A stretch of DNA of 64,000 nucleotides from Lacrimispora xylanisolvens (GTDB lineage: Bacteria; Bacillota; Clostridia; Lachnospirales; Lachnospiraceae). The position numbers and the translations under genes were made by a program. The stretch covers positions 1 to 64,000 of the forward strand of contig NZ_PTJA01000005.1 of NCBI RefSeq assembly GCF_002934545.1. The letters run 5' to 3'. How positions within the stretch are numbered: the stretch's first letter is position 1; each line of letters starts with the position of its first letter. The notes below the pieces were generated by a model. That model searched no databases. It was not told where the DNA came from and saw only the letters and a program-made list of their open reading frames with translations. This document shows positions 57,418 to 64,000 of the stretch, piece by piece.

Positions 57418-57448
57418 GGGAAAGCTTTCAAAGGCTTCCCCTTTTTTT
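57418..57448 (+). terminator. Terminator of the 105-residue gene
   Basis: The stem GGGAAaGC / GGcTTCCC with a short loop is followed by seven T. Confidence 0.85.
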
Positions 57449-57458
57449 ATAGGCAGTT

Positions 57459-58073
57459 TTATGACGTTAAATGGGATATATCATTCTTTTCCACCACAGT
57501 AAAAATTTCAGTGAGAGGACTGTAATGAACGGTGGTAATGCTGGCATTTTCCACTATAATGCTCTCATCTTCTTCATCCGGCCCCAGCATGACAGAAACC
57601 AGACAGGCAAGAGTCGCTCCATGGGAAACCACTGCAATATCCTCTCTTCCACCGGTTTGTGTTATGATCTCCCTGATTGCTGTCTTACATCGCCGGAAGA
57701 TTTCTTTCTCGCTTTCTCCTCCAGGGGGTGCCGCATGAGAAGGATCCATGACCCAGTGTCTGTATTCGCTTGGATAATTTTCCTCAATCTCTTTCCATGT
57801 CAGGCCTTCCCATACACCAAACTCCACTTCCATAAGCCGGGGCATGGGGATAATTTCTGCCTCCTGTTTGTCCGCAAGCGCCTCTGCCGTTGCCATCGCA
57901 CGTTTCAGTGTACTGGAAAATATTTTTTTTACCGGTCTGGATTCCATACCAGCTGCCAGTAACTTTGCCTGTCTCAGTCCTGTTTCATTGAGAGGGATGT
58001 CATGGCTTCCCTGAATCTTCCCCTGTATATTCCAATCTGTCTGCCCATGGCGTATCAGATATATCCTCATCAT
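57459..58073 (-). CDS. Histidine-phosphatase-family protein
   Basis: A 204-residue phosphoglycerate-mutase-like phosphatase. The phospho-acceptor His is in YLIRHGQTDWN near the N terminus, followed by IPLNETGLRQA; the acid/base Glu lies in EVEFGVWEG at about 84-90, and the second His in VVSHGATLACL at about 154. Family members include alpha-ribazole phosphatase, broad-specificity sugar phosphatases and mutases; the substrate here is unknown. It follows the sigma-like gene by 15 bp and is likely co-transcribed. Confidence 0.88.
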   Translation of the reverse strand: MMRIYLIRHGQTDWNIQGKIQGSHDIPLNETGLRQAKLLAAGMESRPVKKIFSSTLKRAMATAEALADKQEAEIIPMPRLMEVEFGVWEGLTWKEIEENYPSEYRHWVMDPSHAAPPGGESEKEIFRRCKTAIREIITQTGGREDIAVVSHGATLACLVSVMLGPDEEDESIIVENASITTVHYSPLTEIFTVVEKNDISHLTS

Positions 58074-58088
58074 TTTTCTCCTGGTATA

Positions 58089-58688
58089 TTAAACTTCGTA
58101 GTCGTAGTCCTCTGAGTCGGTAATTTCCATCTCACTCATCTCTGCCAATGCCTCTAAATCTGCATTTTCCGCATTCAGACTCACTGCATCCATAGCCATC
58201 TTCATAATTCCCCGAATCTCATCCACACTCATCTTCATCTTGTCCGCCAGTTCCTCTACCGTTGCCTCACGTCCAAGTTCTGCAGCAAGGGTCTGGGCGA
58301 TTTGCTGAAGTACGTTCACTCTGGCTGCCAGTTCCTCACCGGTCTGATCTGCAGACGCTTCTTCTTCTACAGCCAGTTCCAGTGCCTTCTTTATCTTTTC
58401 AGCCACATAGCTGTCAAATCCGTTCTCTCCGCCTGCCTTTGCATATTCTTCCACTGCCATTAACAGTGCCATATTGGCTTCCTGAACAAGATCCGATAAC
58501 AGCACGCCTTTTCCGTCATACTCCTTGGCATACTCCAGAGCGGCTCTTAAATTTCCTTCTATCAGTCTCTTTTTCGCTTCCTGATTTCCATCTCTTAATT
58601 CTGAAATCAGCGTTAACTGTTCTTCTCCGGTACAGGGAGTGATCTCTCCCATCTCGTCTAAATACATCTGGTAAAAATTATCATGCAT
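58089..58688 (-). CDS. Sigma-70-like protein lacking region 4
   Basis: A 199-residue protein with the order of RpoD regions but no promoter-reading end. Residues about 5-40 resemble region 1.2, 40-105 region 2 (KRLIEGNLRAALEYAKEYDG, LLSDLVQEANMALLMAVEEY) and 125-170 region 3 (LAAELGREATVEELADKMKM, ...SVDEIRGIMKMAMDAVSLNAE). The region 2.3/2.4 aromatic cluster (YATWWIRQAI in RpoD) is replaced by YVAEKIKKALEL. Instead of region 4 it ends in an acidic tail (ALAEMSEMEITDSEDYDYEV). It may bind core polymerase or act as an anti-anti-sigma-like or regulatory decoy rather than a normal sigma factor. RBS GGAG. Confidence 0.75.
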   Translation of the reverse strand: MHDNFYQMYLDEMGEITPCTGEEQLTLISELRDGNQEAKKRLIEGNLRAALEYAKEYDGKGVLLSDLVQEANMALLMAVEEYAKAGGENGFDSYVAEKIKKALELAVEEEASADQTGEELAARVNVLQQIAQTLAAELGREATVEELADKMKMSVDEIRGIMKMAMDAVSLNAENADLEALAEMSEMEITDSEDYDYEV

Positions 58689-58824
58689 ATTTTTTTCACT
58701 CCTTTATTTATCCTCACTTAAATCCTGTGCCCGTTACTATACCGCAGTCCAATTAATTTGTCAATTTCCTTTACAAATCATTCAATATTGTGATAGAATA
58801 TCCATATATTTATAAGGAGGGCTA

Positions 58825-59703
58825 ATGATGGATATTAATTATGAACTGTACAAGGTTTTTTATCATGTTGCCGCAACACTTAGCTTTTCTGAAGCCTCAA
58901 AACAGCTCTTTATTTCCCAGTCTGCAGTCAGCCAGTCAGTCAAGGTACTGGAGAAGAAATTAAACCAGACGCTCTTTATCAGAAGCACCAAGAAGGTTCA
59001 GCTCACTCCCGAAGGGGAGATTCTTTTAAAACACATTGAACCTGCTATTAATCTGATCCAAAAGGGAGAAAATCAGCTGTTAGAAGCCAATACCTTAAAC
59101 GGAGGCCAACTGCGTATCGGAGCCAGTGATACCATCTGCCGCTACTTCCTGGTTCCCTATTTAAACAGATTCCACAAAGCCTACCCCAATGTACACATTA
59201 AGGTTACAAACCAGACCTCCATTGAATGCGCTCATCTGCTGGCCAATGGTCAGGTAGATTTCATCATCACCAATTATCCCAACTCGGGTCTTCTCAGTTC
59301 CCAGAAGTTTCGGGTGATCAATGAATTTTCAGATGTATTTGTGGCAAATCAGGAATACTTTCCATTAAAAGGGGAGACGGTTAATCTTCAGAAACTTCAG
59401 ACCTATCCCATTCTTATGCTGGACCGGAAAAGCACCACAAGTGAATTTCTCCACCATATGTTCCAGAAGGAGCAGCTGGATTTAGTTCCTGAAATTGAAT
59501 TAAGCAGCAACGATCTGTTAATCGATCTGGCACGGATCGGACTTGGAATCGCTTTCGTTCCCGATTTCTGCATTCCAAATAACGACAGGGATTTATTTCA
59601 GGTAAGGCTGACAGAAAAACTTCCCATACGCCAGATGGTTGTGGCCTATAATGAAAATATACCCGTTTCTCAGGCTTCCAGACAATTTATGGACATGCTC
59701 TGA
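58825..59703 (+). CDS. LysR-family transcriptional regulator
   Basis: A 292-residue LTTR. The HTH lies at about 15-60 (ATLSFSEASKQLFISQSAVS, QSVKVLEKKLNQTLFIR) and the substrate-binding region at about 90-290 (GQLRIGASDTICRYFLVPYL; LIDLARIGLGIAFVPDFCI). The ribosome site AAGGAGG has ATG codons 4 and 7 nt after it (58825 and 58828); the second is equally plausible. Target gene is not apparent, as it is flanked by minus-strand genes. Confidence 0.93.
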   Translation: MMDINYELYKVFYHVAATLSFSEASKQLFISQSAVSQSVKVLEKKLNQTLFIRSTKKVQLTPEGEILLKHIEPAINLIQKGENQLLEANTLNGGQLRIGASDTICRYFLVPYLNRFHKAYPNVHIKVTNQTSIECAHLLANGQVDFIITNYPNSGLLSSQKFRVINEFSDVFVANQEYFPLKGETVNLQKLQTYPILMLDRKSTTSEFLHHMFQKEQLDLVPEIELSSNDLLIDLARIGLGIAFVPDFCIPNNDRDLFQVRLTEKLPIRQMVVAYNENIPVSQASRQFMDML

Positions 59704-59714
59704 TACAAAACCTG

Positions 59715-59748
59715 GCTGCCGGCTGAACCTTCCGGCAGCTTTTTATTT
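59715..59748. terminator. Terminator between LysR and GNAT genes
   Basis: The stem GCTGCCGG / CCGGCAGC with a 9-nt loop is followed by a T-run. The genes are convergent; the GNAT stop is at 59749. Confidence 0.85.
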
Positions 59749-60258
59749 TCATTTATCATAAACCATCAGGTAGATCCCCCATTTTTCCTCTTCAAAGGCA
59801 AAATCTTCTTTCTTAAACTGTTCCTCATGAAATCCCACTTTCTCATAACATCGTTTTGCTCCGGGATTGCAGTCAAATACATTAAGCGTGATCCGTTCCA
59901 TTCCCAGAAAATCTTTGGCGTAACCCACTGCAAGAGAAACCATCTGTCCGCCCAGTCCCTGGCCCCGCAAGCTCTGGTCAATGACGATGAAACCAAGGTG
60001 AACGCTCTTCTTTTCATAATCCACTCTGGACATGCGGAAACTTCCCACCGGAATTCCCTTTTCATTTAACGCGGTAAAACCAAAAGAACGGGAATCCTTT
60101 TCCAGATCCCTGTAATAACGGTCCAGCTGATCAGCAGACAGTGGAAATGCAAAATGATCTCTGCACCACATACCAAGCATCCGGCGGTCTGTGAGCCAGT
60201 TTAGCAGATACGTTCCATCCTCTCTTTTATACGGTCGTAATCTAAGTGTGTATTCCAT
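59749..60258 (-). CDS. GNAT acetyltransferase (RimJ/RimL-like)
   Basis: A 169-residue N-acetyltransferase. GVSFRMSRVD-like strand (VGSFRMSRVDYEKKSVHLGF), the acetyl-CoA P-loop LRGQGLGGQMVSLAVGYA at about 98-115 and FDCNPGAKRCYEKVGF at about 130-145 are the core GNAT motifs. Substrate, a protein N terminus, amine or antibiotic, is unknown. It overlaps the end of the upstream helicase gene by 17 bp, so the two are coupled. Confidence 0.9.
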   Translation of the reverse strand: MEYTLRLRPYKREDGTYLLNWLTDRRMLGMWCRDHFAFPLSADQLDRYYRDLEKDSRSFGFTALNEKGIPVGSFRMSRVDYEKKSVHLGFIVIDQSLRGQGLGGQMVSLAVGYAKDFLGMERITLNVFDCNPGAKRCYEKVGFHEEQFKKEDFAFEEEKWGIYLMVYDK

Positions 60259-62638
60259 CCTCTTTCTCCTCCACTAACCGGTTGTCCCAAAACTGTCTGG
60301 CAACCTCTTTGGCACTCTTTAATTTCACTTCATAAAAGCTGTCCCATTCCCGGGGAAATAACGCCTGATATTCAGGCCGGGTAAAACGTTCGTCTAAAAG
60401 GGCAATAATCCCCTCATCCCTTGCTGTTCGGATGACTCTTCCGGCAGCCTGCATGACCTTGTTCATGCCAGGATACTGATAGGCATAATCAAAACCCTTT
60501 GACGACTTTTCTTCAAAATAATTCTTTAAAATCTCCTGTTCCGTACAGACCATGGGGAGTCCGGTTCCCACAATGATCACACCAATCAGTCTCTCCTCCT
60601 TTAAATCAATTCCTTCGGAGAAAACACCTCCCATCACACACAGACCCACAAAGGAATCATCCCGCTCTTTTGAAAATTCCATTAAGAACGCCTCCCTTTC
60701 CTGCTCGTTCATATGGGATGCCTGTGCAGAGCAGGTAACCGAGTCTCCATGGCTGATCCGTTCCGGCAAAATGGTCTCGATTTCTTTTAAATACTGATAA
60801 GATGGAAGAAAAACCATATAATTTCCTTTTTTCGCAGATACGATCATACTGATGTAATCAGCTACTTTCCGGTATTCGTTGCGGTTTCTTCTTGTGTAAC
60901 GGCTGCTTACATCTGTTCCTACCATCAATAGACGCTTATCCTGATCAAAAGGTGAATGAGCATAGACAGCATAATCCTCCTGATCTCCGCTTAGCAGTTC
61001 CTTATAATAGGAAACCGGAAGAAGGGTTGCAGAAAAAAACACGGTGCTGTTCCCTTTTTTCAGACACTCCTGCAGATTCTTAGACGGATTTACGCAAAAA
61101 AACCGTAGCATAAATCGCCCATCGGACATGAGTTCTGTATAAATCCGGTAATTCTCATCAAGACGGTCATAAATATTAAGAAGCTTCCTCAAATCAAAGA
61201 AGAAATCCAATACCAGATCCCTGTCTCCAAATTCGGAATTTTTCTCCATAAACAGTTCCATTTCCCCAAATAAACTCATGACACTGGTAATAAAGAAACG
61301 GACATCTTCCAAAATGTGATACCCCTCACACTGGCGTTTCATTTCCAGCAGCTCTTTGTTGCACCGGTCAAGTAAACGGCCTATTTTTTCGTTCATGGGC
61401 TTTATTATCTTTTTAATAAGAAGAAAGTCCTCTTTCCAGATGGATGCACTGTACATTTCCCTGGCTCTTGGAACCAGGTTATGGGCCTCATCCACCAAAA
61501 ATAAATACTCTCCGGTAATCCCTTCTGAGAAATATCGTTTCAACCGGACATCAGGGTCAAAAACATAATTATAATCACAGATCACCCCATCCACCCAGTT
61601 GCTGATATCCAGGCACAACTCAAAAGGACAGACACGGAATTCTGTAGCATAACGCAATATTACATCTCTGGTAATGCCAAATTCGTTGTGAATGATATCA
61701 TAGACACAATCACCTACACGGTCAAAATGTCCCTTGGCATAGGGGCATGCATCGGGATTGCAGTCCGGCTTATCCAGAAAACAGAGTTTTTCCTTGGCTG
61801 TAATGGTGACTGTACTGAAATAAAGGCCTTTTTCCCTAAGAATATCAAAGGATTCTTCCGCAACTCCCCTTGTAATGGTTTTTGCCGTTAAATAAAAGAG
61901 TTTATCCCCCAGTCCCTCTCCAATGGACTTTACAGCCGGAAAAACGGTGGAAAGGGTCTTCCCGATTCCGGTGGGAGCCTGAATAAATAAATTCCGTTTT
62001 CTTTGAATGCTGCGAAATACCGATACCGCCAATTCCCGCTGTCCCTGGCGGTAGGGATATGGAAACTCCAGTTCCCGGATTGATTCATCTCTTCTGATTC
62101 CATGGCTGTATAAATACCTGGCCCATTTCACATATTCATGAATCAGTCCCTGAAACCAGGCTTCCAGCTCATCAAAGGACTTCTCTGTCTGAAAGCGGCG
62201 GATCTCTTCTGTCTCTATATTGCAGTAGGTCACCTGCATCACTGCCCCGTCCCTCTGCTTATCAAAACAGTAAAAATATCCGTAACACATGACCTGGGCC
62301 AGATGAACAGGAAAGGGCTCCTCCAGATAAGACAAATCCAGATAGATTCCTTTGATTTCATCTATGATCAGCTCGTCCGGTTTATCAATGATCCCATCCG
62401 CTCTGCCTTCCACCAGAATCTGAAACTGATCTTCCTCTACCACATGTTTCAATGTTACCTCGGCTTTATAATCCGCTCCCATACGGCGCTGAATCTTTCT
62501 GTGAATCCGGCTGCCTTCCTGCATGGCATTCTTCTCCGCAGCAAAATTATGGCGGTTATCCAGGTCTCCGGAACGCAGCACAAATTCCACCAGATTCCTG
62601 ACGGATATACTTAAGATCTTTTTTTCTTCCTGCTCCAT
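60242..62638 (-). CDS. Cas4/RecB-like nuclease fused to a DinG/XPD-type helicase
   Basis: A 798-residue DNA-processing enzyme. Residues about 1-170 form a RecB/Cas4-like nuclease with GRADGIIDKPDELIIDEIKG (D...E-x-K catalytic core). Residues about 180-798 are a superfamily-2 helicase: motif I QAPTGIGKTLSTVFPA, a four-Cys iron-sulphur region (EKLCFLDKPDCNPDACPYAK then VGDCVYD), DEAH in LVDEAHNLVPRA and motif VI QAAGRVIRTARD. The start at 62638 (MEQEEKK) has AAGGAGGA upstream. The family (XPD/DinG, sometimes annotated ATP-dependent DNA helicase) unwinds DNA 5'-3' in repair; the fused nuclease would trim it. Alternative roles such as R-loop removal are possible. Confidence 0.9.
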   Translation of the reverse strand: MEQEEKKILSISVRNLVEFVLRSGDLDNRHNFAAEKNAMQEGSRIHRKIQRRMGADYKAEVTLKHVVEEDQFQILVEGRADGIIDKPDELIIDEIKGIYLDLSYLEEPFPVHLAQVMCYGYFYCFDKQRDGAVMQVTYCNIETEEIRRFQTEKSFDELEAWFQGLIHEYVKWARYLYSHGIRRDESIRELEFPYPYRQGQRELAVSVFRSIQRKRNLFIQAPTGIGKTLSTVFPAVKSIGEGLGDKLFYLTAKTITRGVAEESFDILREKGLYFSTVTITAKEKLCFLDKPDCNPDACPYAKGHFDRVGDCVYDIIHNEFGITRDVILRYATEFRVCPFELCLDISNWVDGVICDYNYVFDPDVRLKRYFSEGITGEYLFLVDEAHNLVPRAREMYSASIWKEDFLLIKKIIKPMNEKIGRLLDRCNKELLEMKRQCEGYHILEDVRFFITSVMSLFGEMELFMEKNSEFGDRDLVLDFFFDLRKLLNIYDRLDENYRIYTELMSDGRFMLRFFCVNPSKNLQECLKKGNSTVFFSATLLPVSYYKELLSGDQEDYAVYAHSPFDQDKRLLMVGTDVSSRYTRRNRNEYRKVADYISMIVSAKKGNYMVFLPSYQYLKEIETILPERISHGDSVTCSAQASHMNEQEREAFLMEFSKERDDSFVGLCVMGGVFSEGIDLKEERLIGVIIVGTGLPMVCTEQEILKNYFEEKSSKGFDYAYQYPGMNKVMQAAGRVIRTARDEGIIALLDERFTRPEYQALFPREWDSFYEVKLKSAKEVARQFWDNRLVEEKEDGIHT

Positions 62639-62680
62639 TCCGGTTCCTCCTTCCTGCAATCCATACCCCGTTCACTGATG

Positions 62681-62724
62681 AAAAAAGGGAACTGCATACC
62701 ATATGGCTGCAATTCCCTCTTTTT
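62681..62724 (-). terminator. Terminator of the HPr-like gene
   Basis: AAAAAGAGGGAATTGCA pairs with TGCAgTTCCCTTTTTT on the minus strand, with an 11-nt loop and T-run, 15 bp after the stop at 62739. Confidence 0.85.
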
Positions 62725-62738
62725 CGTTGCTTTATCGT

Positions 62739-62981
62739 TTATGCTGCTGAGCTGTTTTCCGGAGCTAATTTTTTTAAGTATTTTTCAAATTCTGCATCTG
62801 CTCCGTTTAACTGGACAGTAAGAATCTGGGATAAATCCAAGCTTAAAACACCTAATATAGACTTTGCGTCAATAATTACTCGATTGTAAAATACGTCTAT
62901 GTCGAAATTACACCTGGAAGCAGCAGCAACAAACATTTTGGCCTCAGCAACTGTTGGCAATATAATCTTAAACTGTTTCAT
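62739..62981 (-). CDS. HPr-like (Crh-type) protein without the catalytic His
   Basis: An 80-residue protein that aligns along HPr: KSILGVLSLDL at about 40-50 corresponds to the regulatory serine region (NAKSIMGVLSLGV in HPr; Ser41 here). The active-site stretch GLHARPA is replaced by PTVAEAK, with Thr near the position of His15, so it cannot carry phosphate to sugars. Bacillus Crh has the same pattern (no His15, Ser46 kept) and works with CcpA in carbon catabolite repression. By analogy this is a regulatory paralogue; phosphorylation by HPr kinase is inferred. RBS GGGAG. Confidence 0.85.
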   Translation of the reverse strand: MKQFKIILPTVAEAKMFVAAASRCNFDIDVFYNRVIIDAKSILGVLSLDLSQILTVQLNGADAEFEKYLKKLAPENSSAA

Positions 62982-63382
62982 GAGCAGACTCCCTTTTCTA
63001 TAATAGCTATGAAGTACTTATAACATGTTTGACGTCATTTGTCAAATTCTGTTTCATATAAGATTATATTGCATGTTTTTGTGCATTATTTGTAATTCGC
63101 ACAAGAAAAACTTGTGAGAATTAAGCATCTTTTTACTAAGACAAATTATTTAGAAGGAATTTTCTTTGCATCGCCCTTTTTTCATAATTCAAATTCACTA
63201 TTTTTATGTTATATTTTTATCAAAAACGCCAAACAAACCGCCTGGATTTAAGCGGATTAATAGATTCATTTTACCACAAACAATTATTTATGAACAGCAA
63301 AATTATTTTTTTATTCTCTTAATGAAAATGTGGAAAGTTAAGTTTGTTAAGTCTCAAATTTTTTATTTTTTTAAAAAAACTG
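62982..63382. other. AT-rich gap before tRNA-Trp
   Basis: Very AT-rich. It probably contains the promoter of the HPr-like gene near 63000-63080. No reliable gene is seen; an open frame at 63166-63393 runs into the tRNA promoter and has no usable ribosome site. Confidence 0.4.
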
Positions 63383-63411
63383 TTGCAATATAAAATGTTC
63401 TATGCTATACT
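63383..63411 (+). promoter_or_regulatory. Promoter of tRNA-Trp
   Basis: TTGCAA (63383-63388) and TATACT (63406-63411) are spaced 17 bp apart, about 38 bp before the tRNA. Confidence 0.75.
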
Positions 63412-63448
63412 TTCAAAGTGCTCGAGTGAGCAGGTAATTCAACCATCT

Positions 63449-63519
63449 AGGGGAATAGTTCAATGGTAGAGCAACGGTCTCCAAAACCGTAAATGGGGGT
63501 TCGAGCCCCTCTTCCCCTG
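63449..63519 (+). tRNA. tRNA-Trp (anticodon CCA)
   Basis: A 71-nt cloverleaf: acceptor AGGGGAA/TTCCCCT, D arm GTTCAATGGTAGAGC, anticodon stem-loop CGGTCTCCAAAACCG with CCA, T arm GGGGGTTCGAGCCCCT-type, discriminator G. The 3' CCA is not encoded. A terminator follows. Confidence 0.96.
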
Positions 63520-63575
63520 CTAAGTTATTATCGTAAAAAATCCTGAATCAATCATGGCAATAGCATTAAGTCAAG

Positions 63576-63614
63576 AAAATCCCACATCACAGTTTTGTGA
63601 TGTGGGATTTTTTT
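63576..63614 (+). terminator. Terminator after tRNA-Trp
   Basis: A near-perfect stem AAAATCCCACATCACA / TGTGATGTGGGATTTT with a four-base loop and seven T's is the end of the tRNA-Trp transcript; it also has an A-run for the minus strand. Confidence 0.88.
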
Positions 63615-63681
63615 GACTTAAAGATATTGATAGATAAATGAAAAAATGCGACATGGTTTAGAACTTCCGGTTAGTTGAAGC

Positions 63682-64000
63682 CTATGCCCGGATTAACCGG
63701 TAATTTTCCGGATTCTGATAATCCTTCCCGCAACCATCATCATGATAGTACTGATAAACTGCATCAGTCTTCACATAGGAAACCACCTGCAGATTTTCAA
63801 AATCAACTTCTTCTACATTTTCACCTCCTGTTGACAGCGGTAAGATATGATCCGGTCTAAGGAAAAACACAATGGAATCCATAGGAACATCAATATAATG
63901 CCAGCCTTTCTCTAAGACAGTACCATCAAGCTCTTCTCCTTCTCCCAGCGTAATCATCTTCATATCTTCGGGCAGATATACATTCCGGCCTTTCGCATTC
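63682..64000 (-). CDS. C-terminal part of a GH31 alpha-glycosidase (cut by window edge)
   Basis: The reading frame stays open across the right edge, and only its last about 105 residues are visible. The chain NAKGRNVYLPEDMKMI followed by LEKGWHYIDVPMDSIVFFLR and PDHILPLS matches the C-terminal beta-sheet domains of GH31 enzymes (alpha-glucosidases and alpha-xylosidases), where the R/G-x-VYLPEG element and IPVFVR-type strand recur. An internal ATG at 63963 is not a start. The catalytic domain lies outside the window, so the substrate is unknown. Confidence 0.8.
   Translation of the reverse strand, partial: NAKGRNVYLPEDMKMITLGEGEELDGTVLEKGWHYIDVPMDSIVFFLRPDHILPLSTGGENVEEVDFENLQVVSYVKTDAVYQYYHDDGCGKDYQNPENYRLIRA

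Noticed and set aside
63166-63393. 75-codon plus-strand frame ahead of tRNA-Trp
   Set aside because: It ends inside the tRNA promoter and has a composition dictated by AT-richness; no ribosome site.

Overview
The window looks like chromosomal DNA of a Firmicute of the clostridial / Lachnospiraceae type. The evidence is an FMN riboswitch in front of an ECF-type riboflavin transporter, YesM/YesN-type sensor pairs beside sugar ABC transporters, a single-chain PurL of about 1,250 residues, a PPi-type phosphofructokinase, an HPr paralogue without the catalytic histidine, BclA-like collagenous surface proteins and abundant intrinsic terminators. The genus is inference only. No origin, CRISPR array, insertion sequence or prophage was seen.

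Layout. (1) 1-7.5 kb is a very AT-rich island, all on the minus strand. It holds a restriction-modification operon of the LlaJI/BsuMI style (PD-(D/E)XK-like protein, C5 methyltransferase, XRE controller, McrB-like AAA+ protein, LlaJI/McrC-like nuclease subunit), then an orphan small protein and a decayed reading frame. It abuts tRNA-Ala(GGC) and a broken second copy of that tRNA. (2) 7.9-17 kb holds FMN riboswitch-ribU, a DUF4846-like exported protein, and a sugar ABC transporter (binding protein plus two permeases) divergent from a YesN/YesM two-component system. (3) 17-23.8 kb is a compact module: BlaI-type repressor, truncated BlaR1-type membrane protease, small secreted peptide, second BlaI, then a secreted 137-residue protein, a lipoprotein, two ABC-2 permeases and an ABC ATPase. 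(4) 23.8-32.5 kb is an accessory region: an MFS efflux pump behind a leader peptide with competing hairpins, two collagen-like proteins sharing one promoter architecture, a MarR-MATE pair, and a two-gene operon of tiny proteins.

(5) 32.6-37.1 kb is a sugar operon (xylulokinase, transaldolase-like aldolase, DUF4867-like protein, fucose/arabinose-isomerase-family protein). (6) 37.2-43.4 kb holds an OLD-family ATPase/TOPRIM protein, a permease, asparagine synthase and a MerR regulator. (7) 43.4-51.6 kb is a glucuronoxylan-oligosaccharide locus: AraC regulator divergent from GH67 alpha-glucuronidase, ABC transporter and an SGNH acetylesterase. The operon imports acidic xylo-oligosaccharides and strips glucuronate and acetyl groups. 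(8) 51.6-64 kb is mostly housekeeping: purL, pfp, a histidine phosphatase, a sigma-like protein lacking region 4, a LysR regulator, a GNAT acetyltransferase, a nuclease-helicase fusion, the Crh-like protein, tRNA-Trp and the 3' end of a GH31 glycosidase cut by the window edge.

The parts most worth a second look are the BlaI/BlaR-controlled peptide/ABC module (17.1-23.8 kb) with a 20-bp-arm palindrome and a G10 run in its leader, the leader-peptide attenuator of the MFS pump (25.15-25.37 kb), and the two tiny genes at 32.15-32.46 kb behind 21-bp-phased direct repeats.
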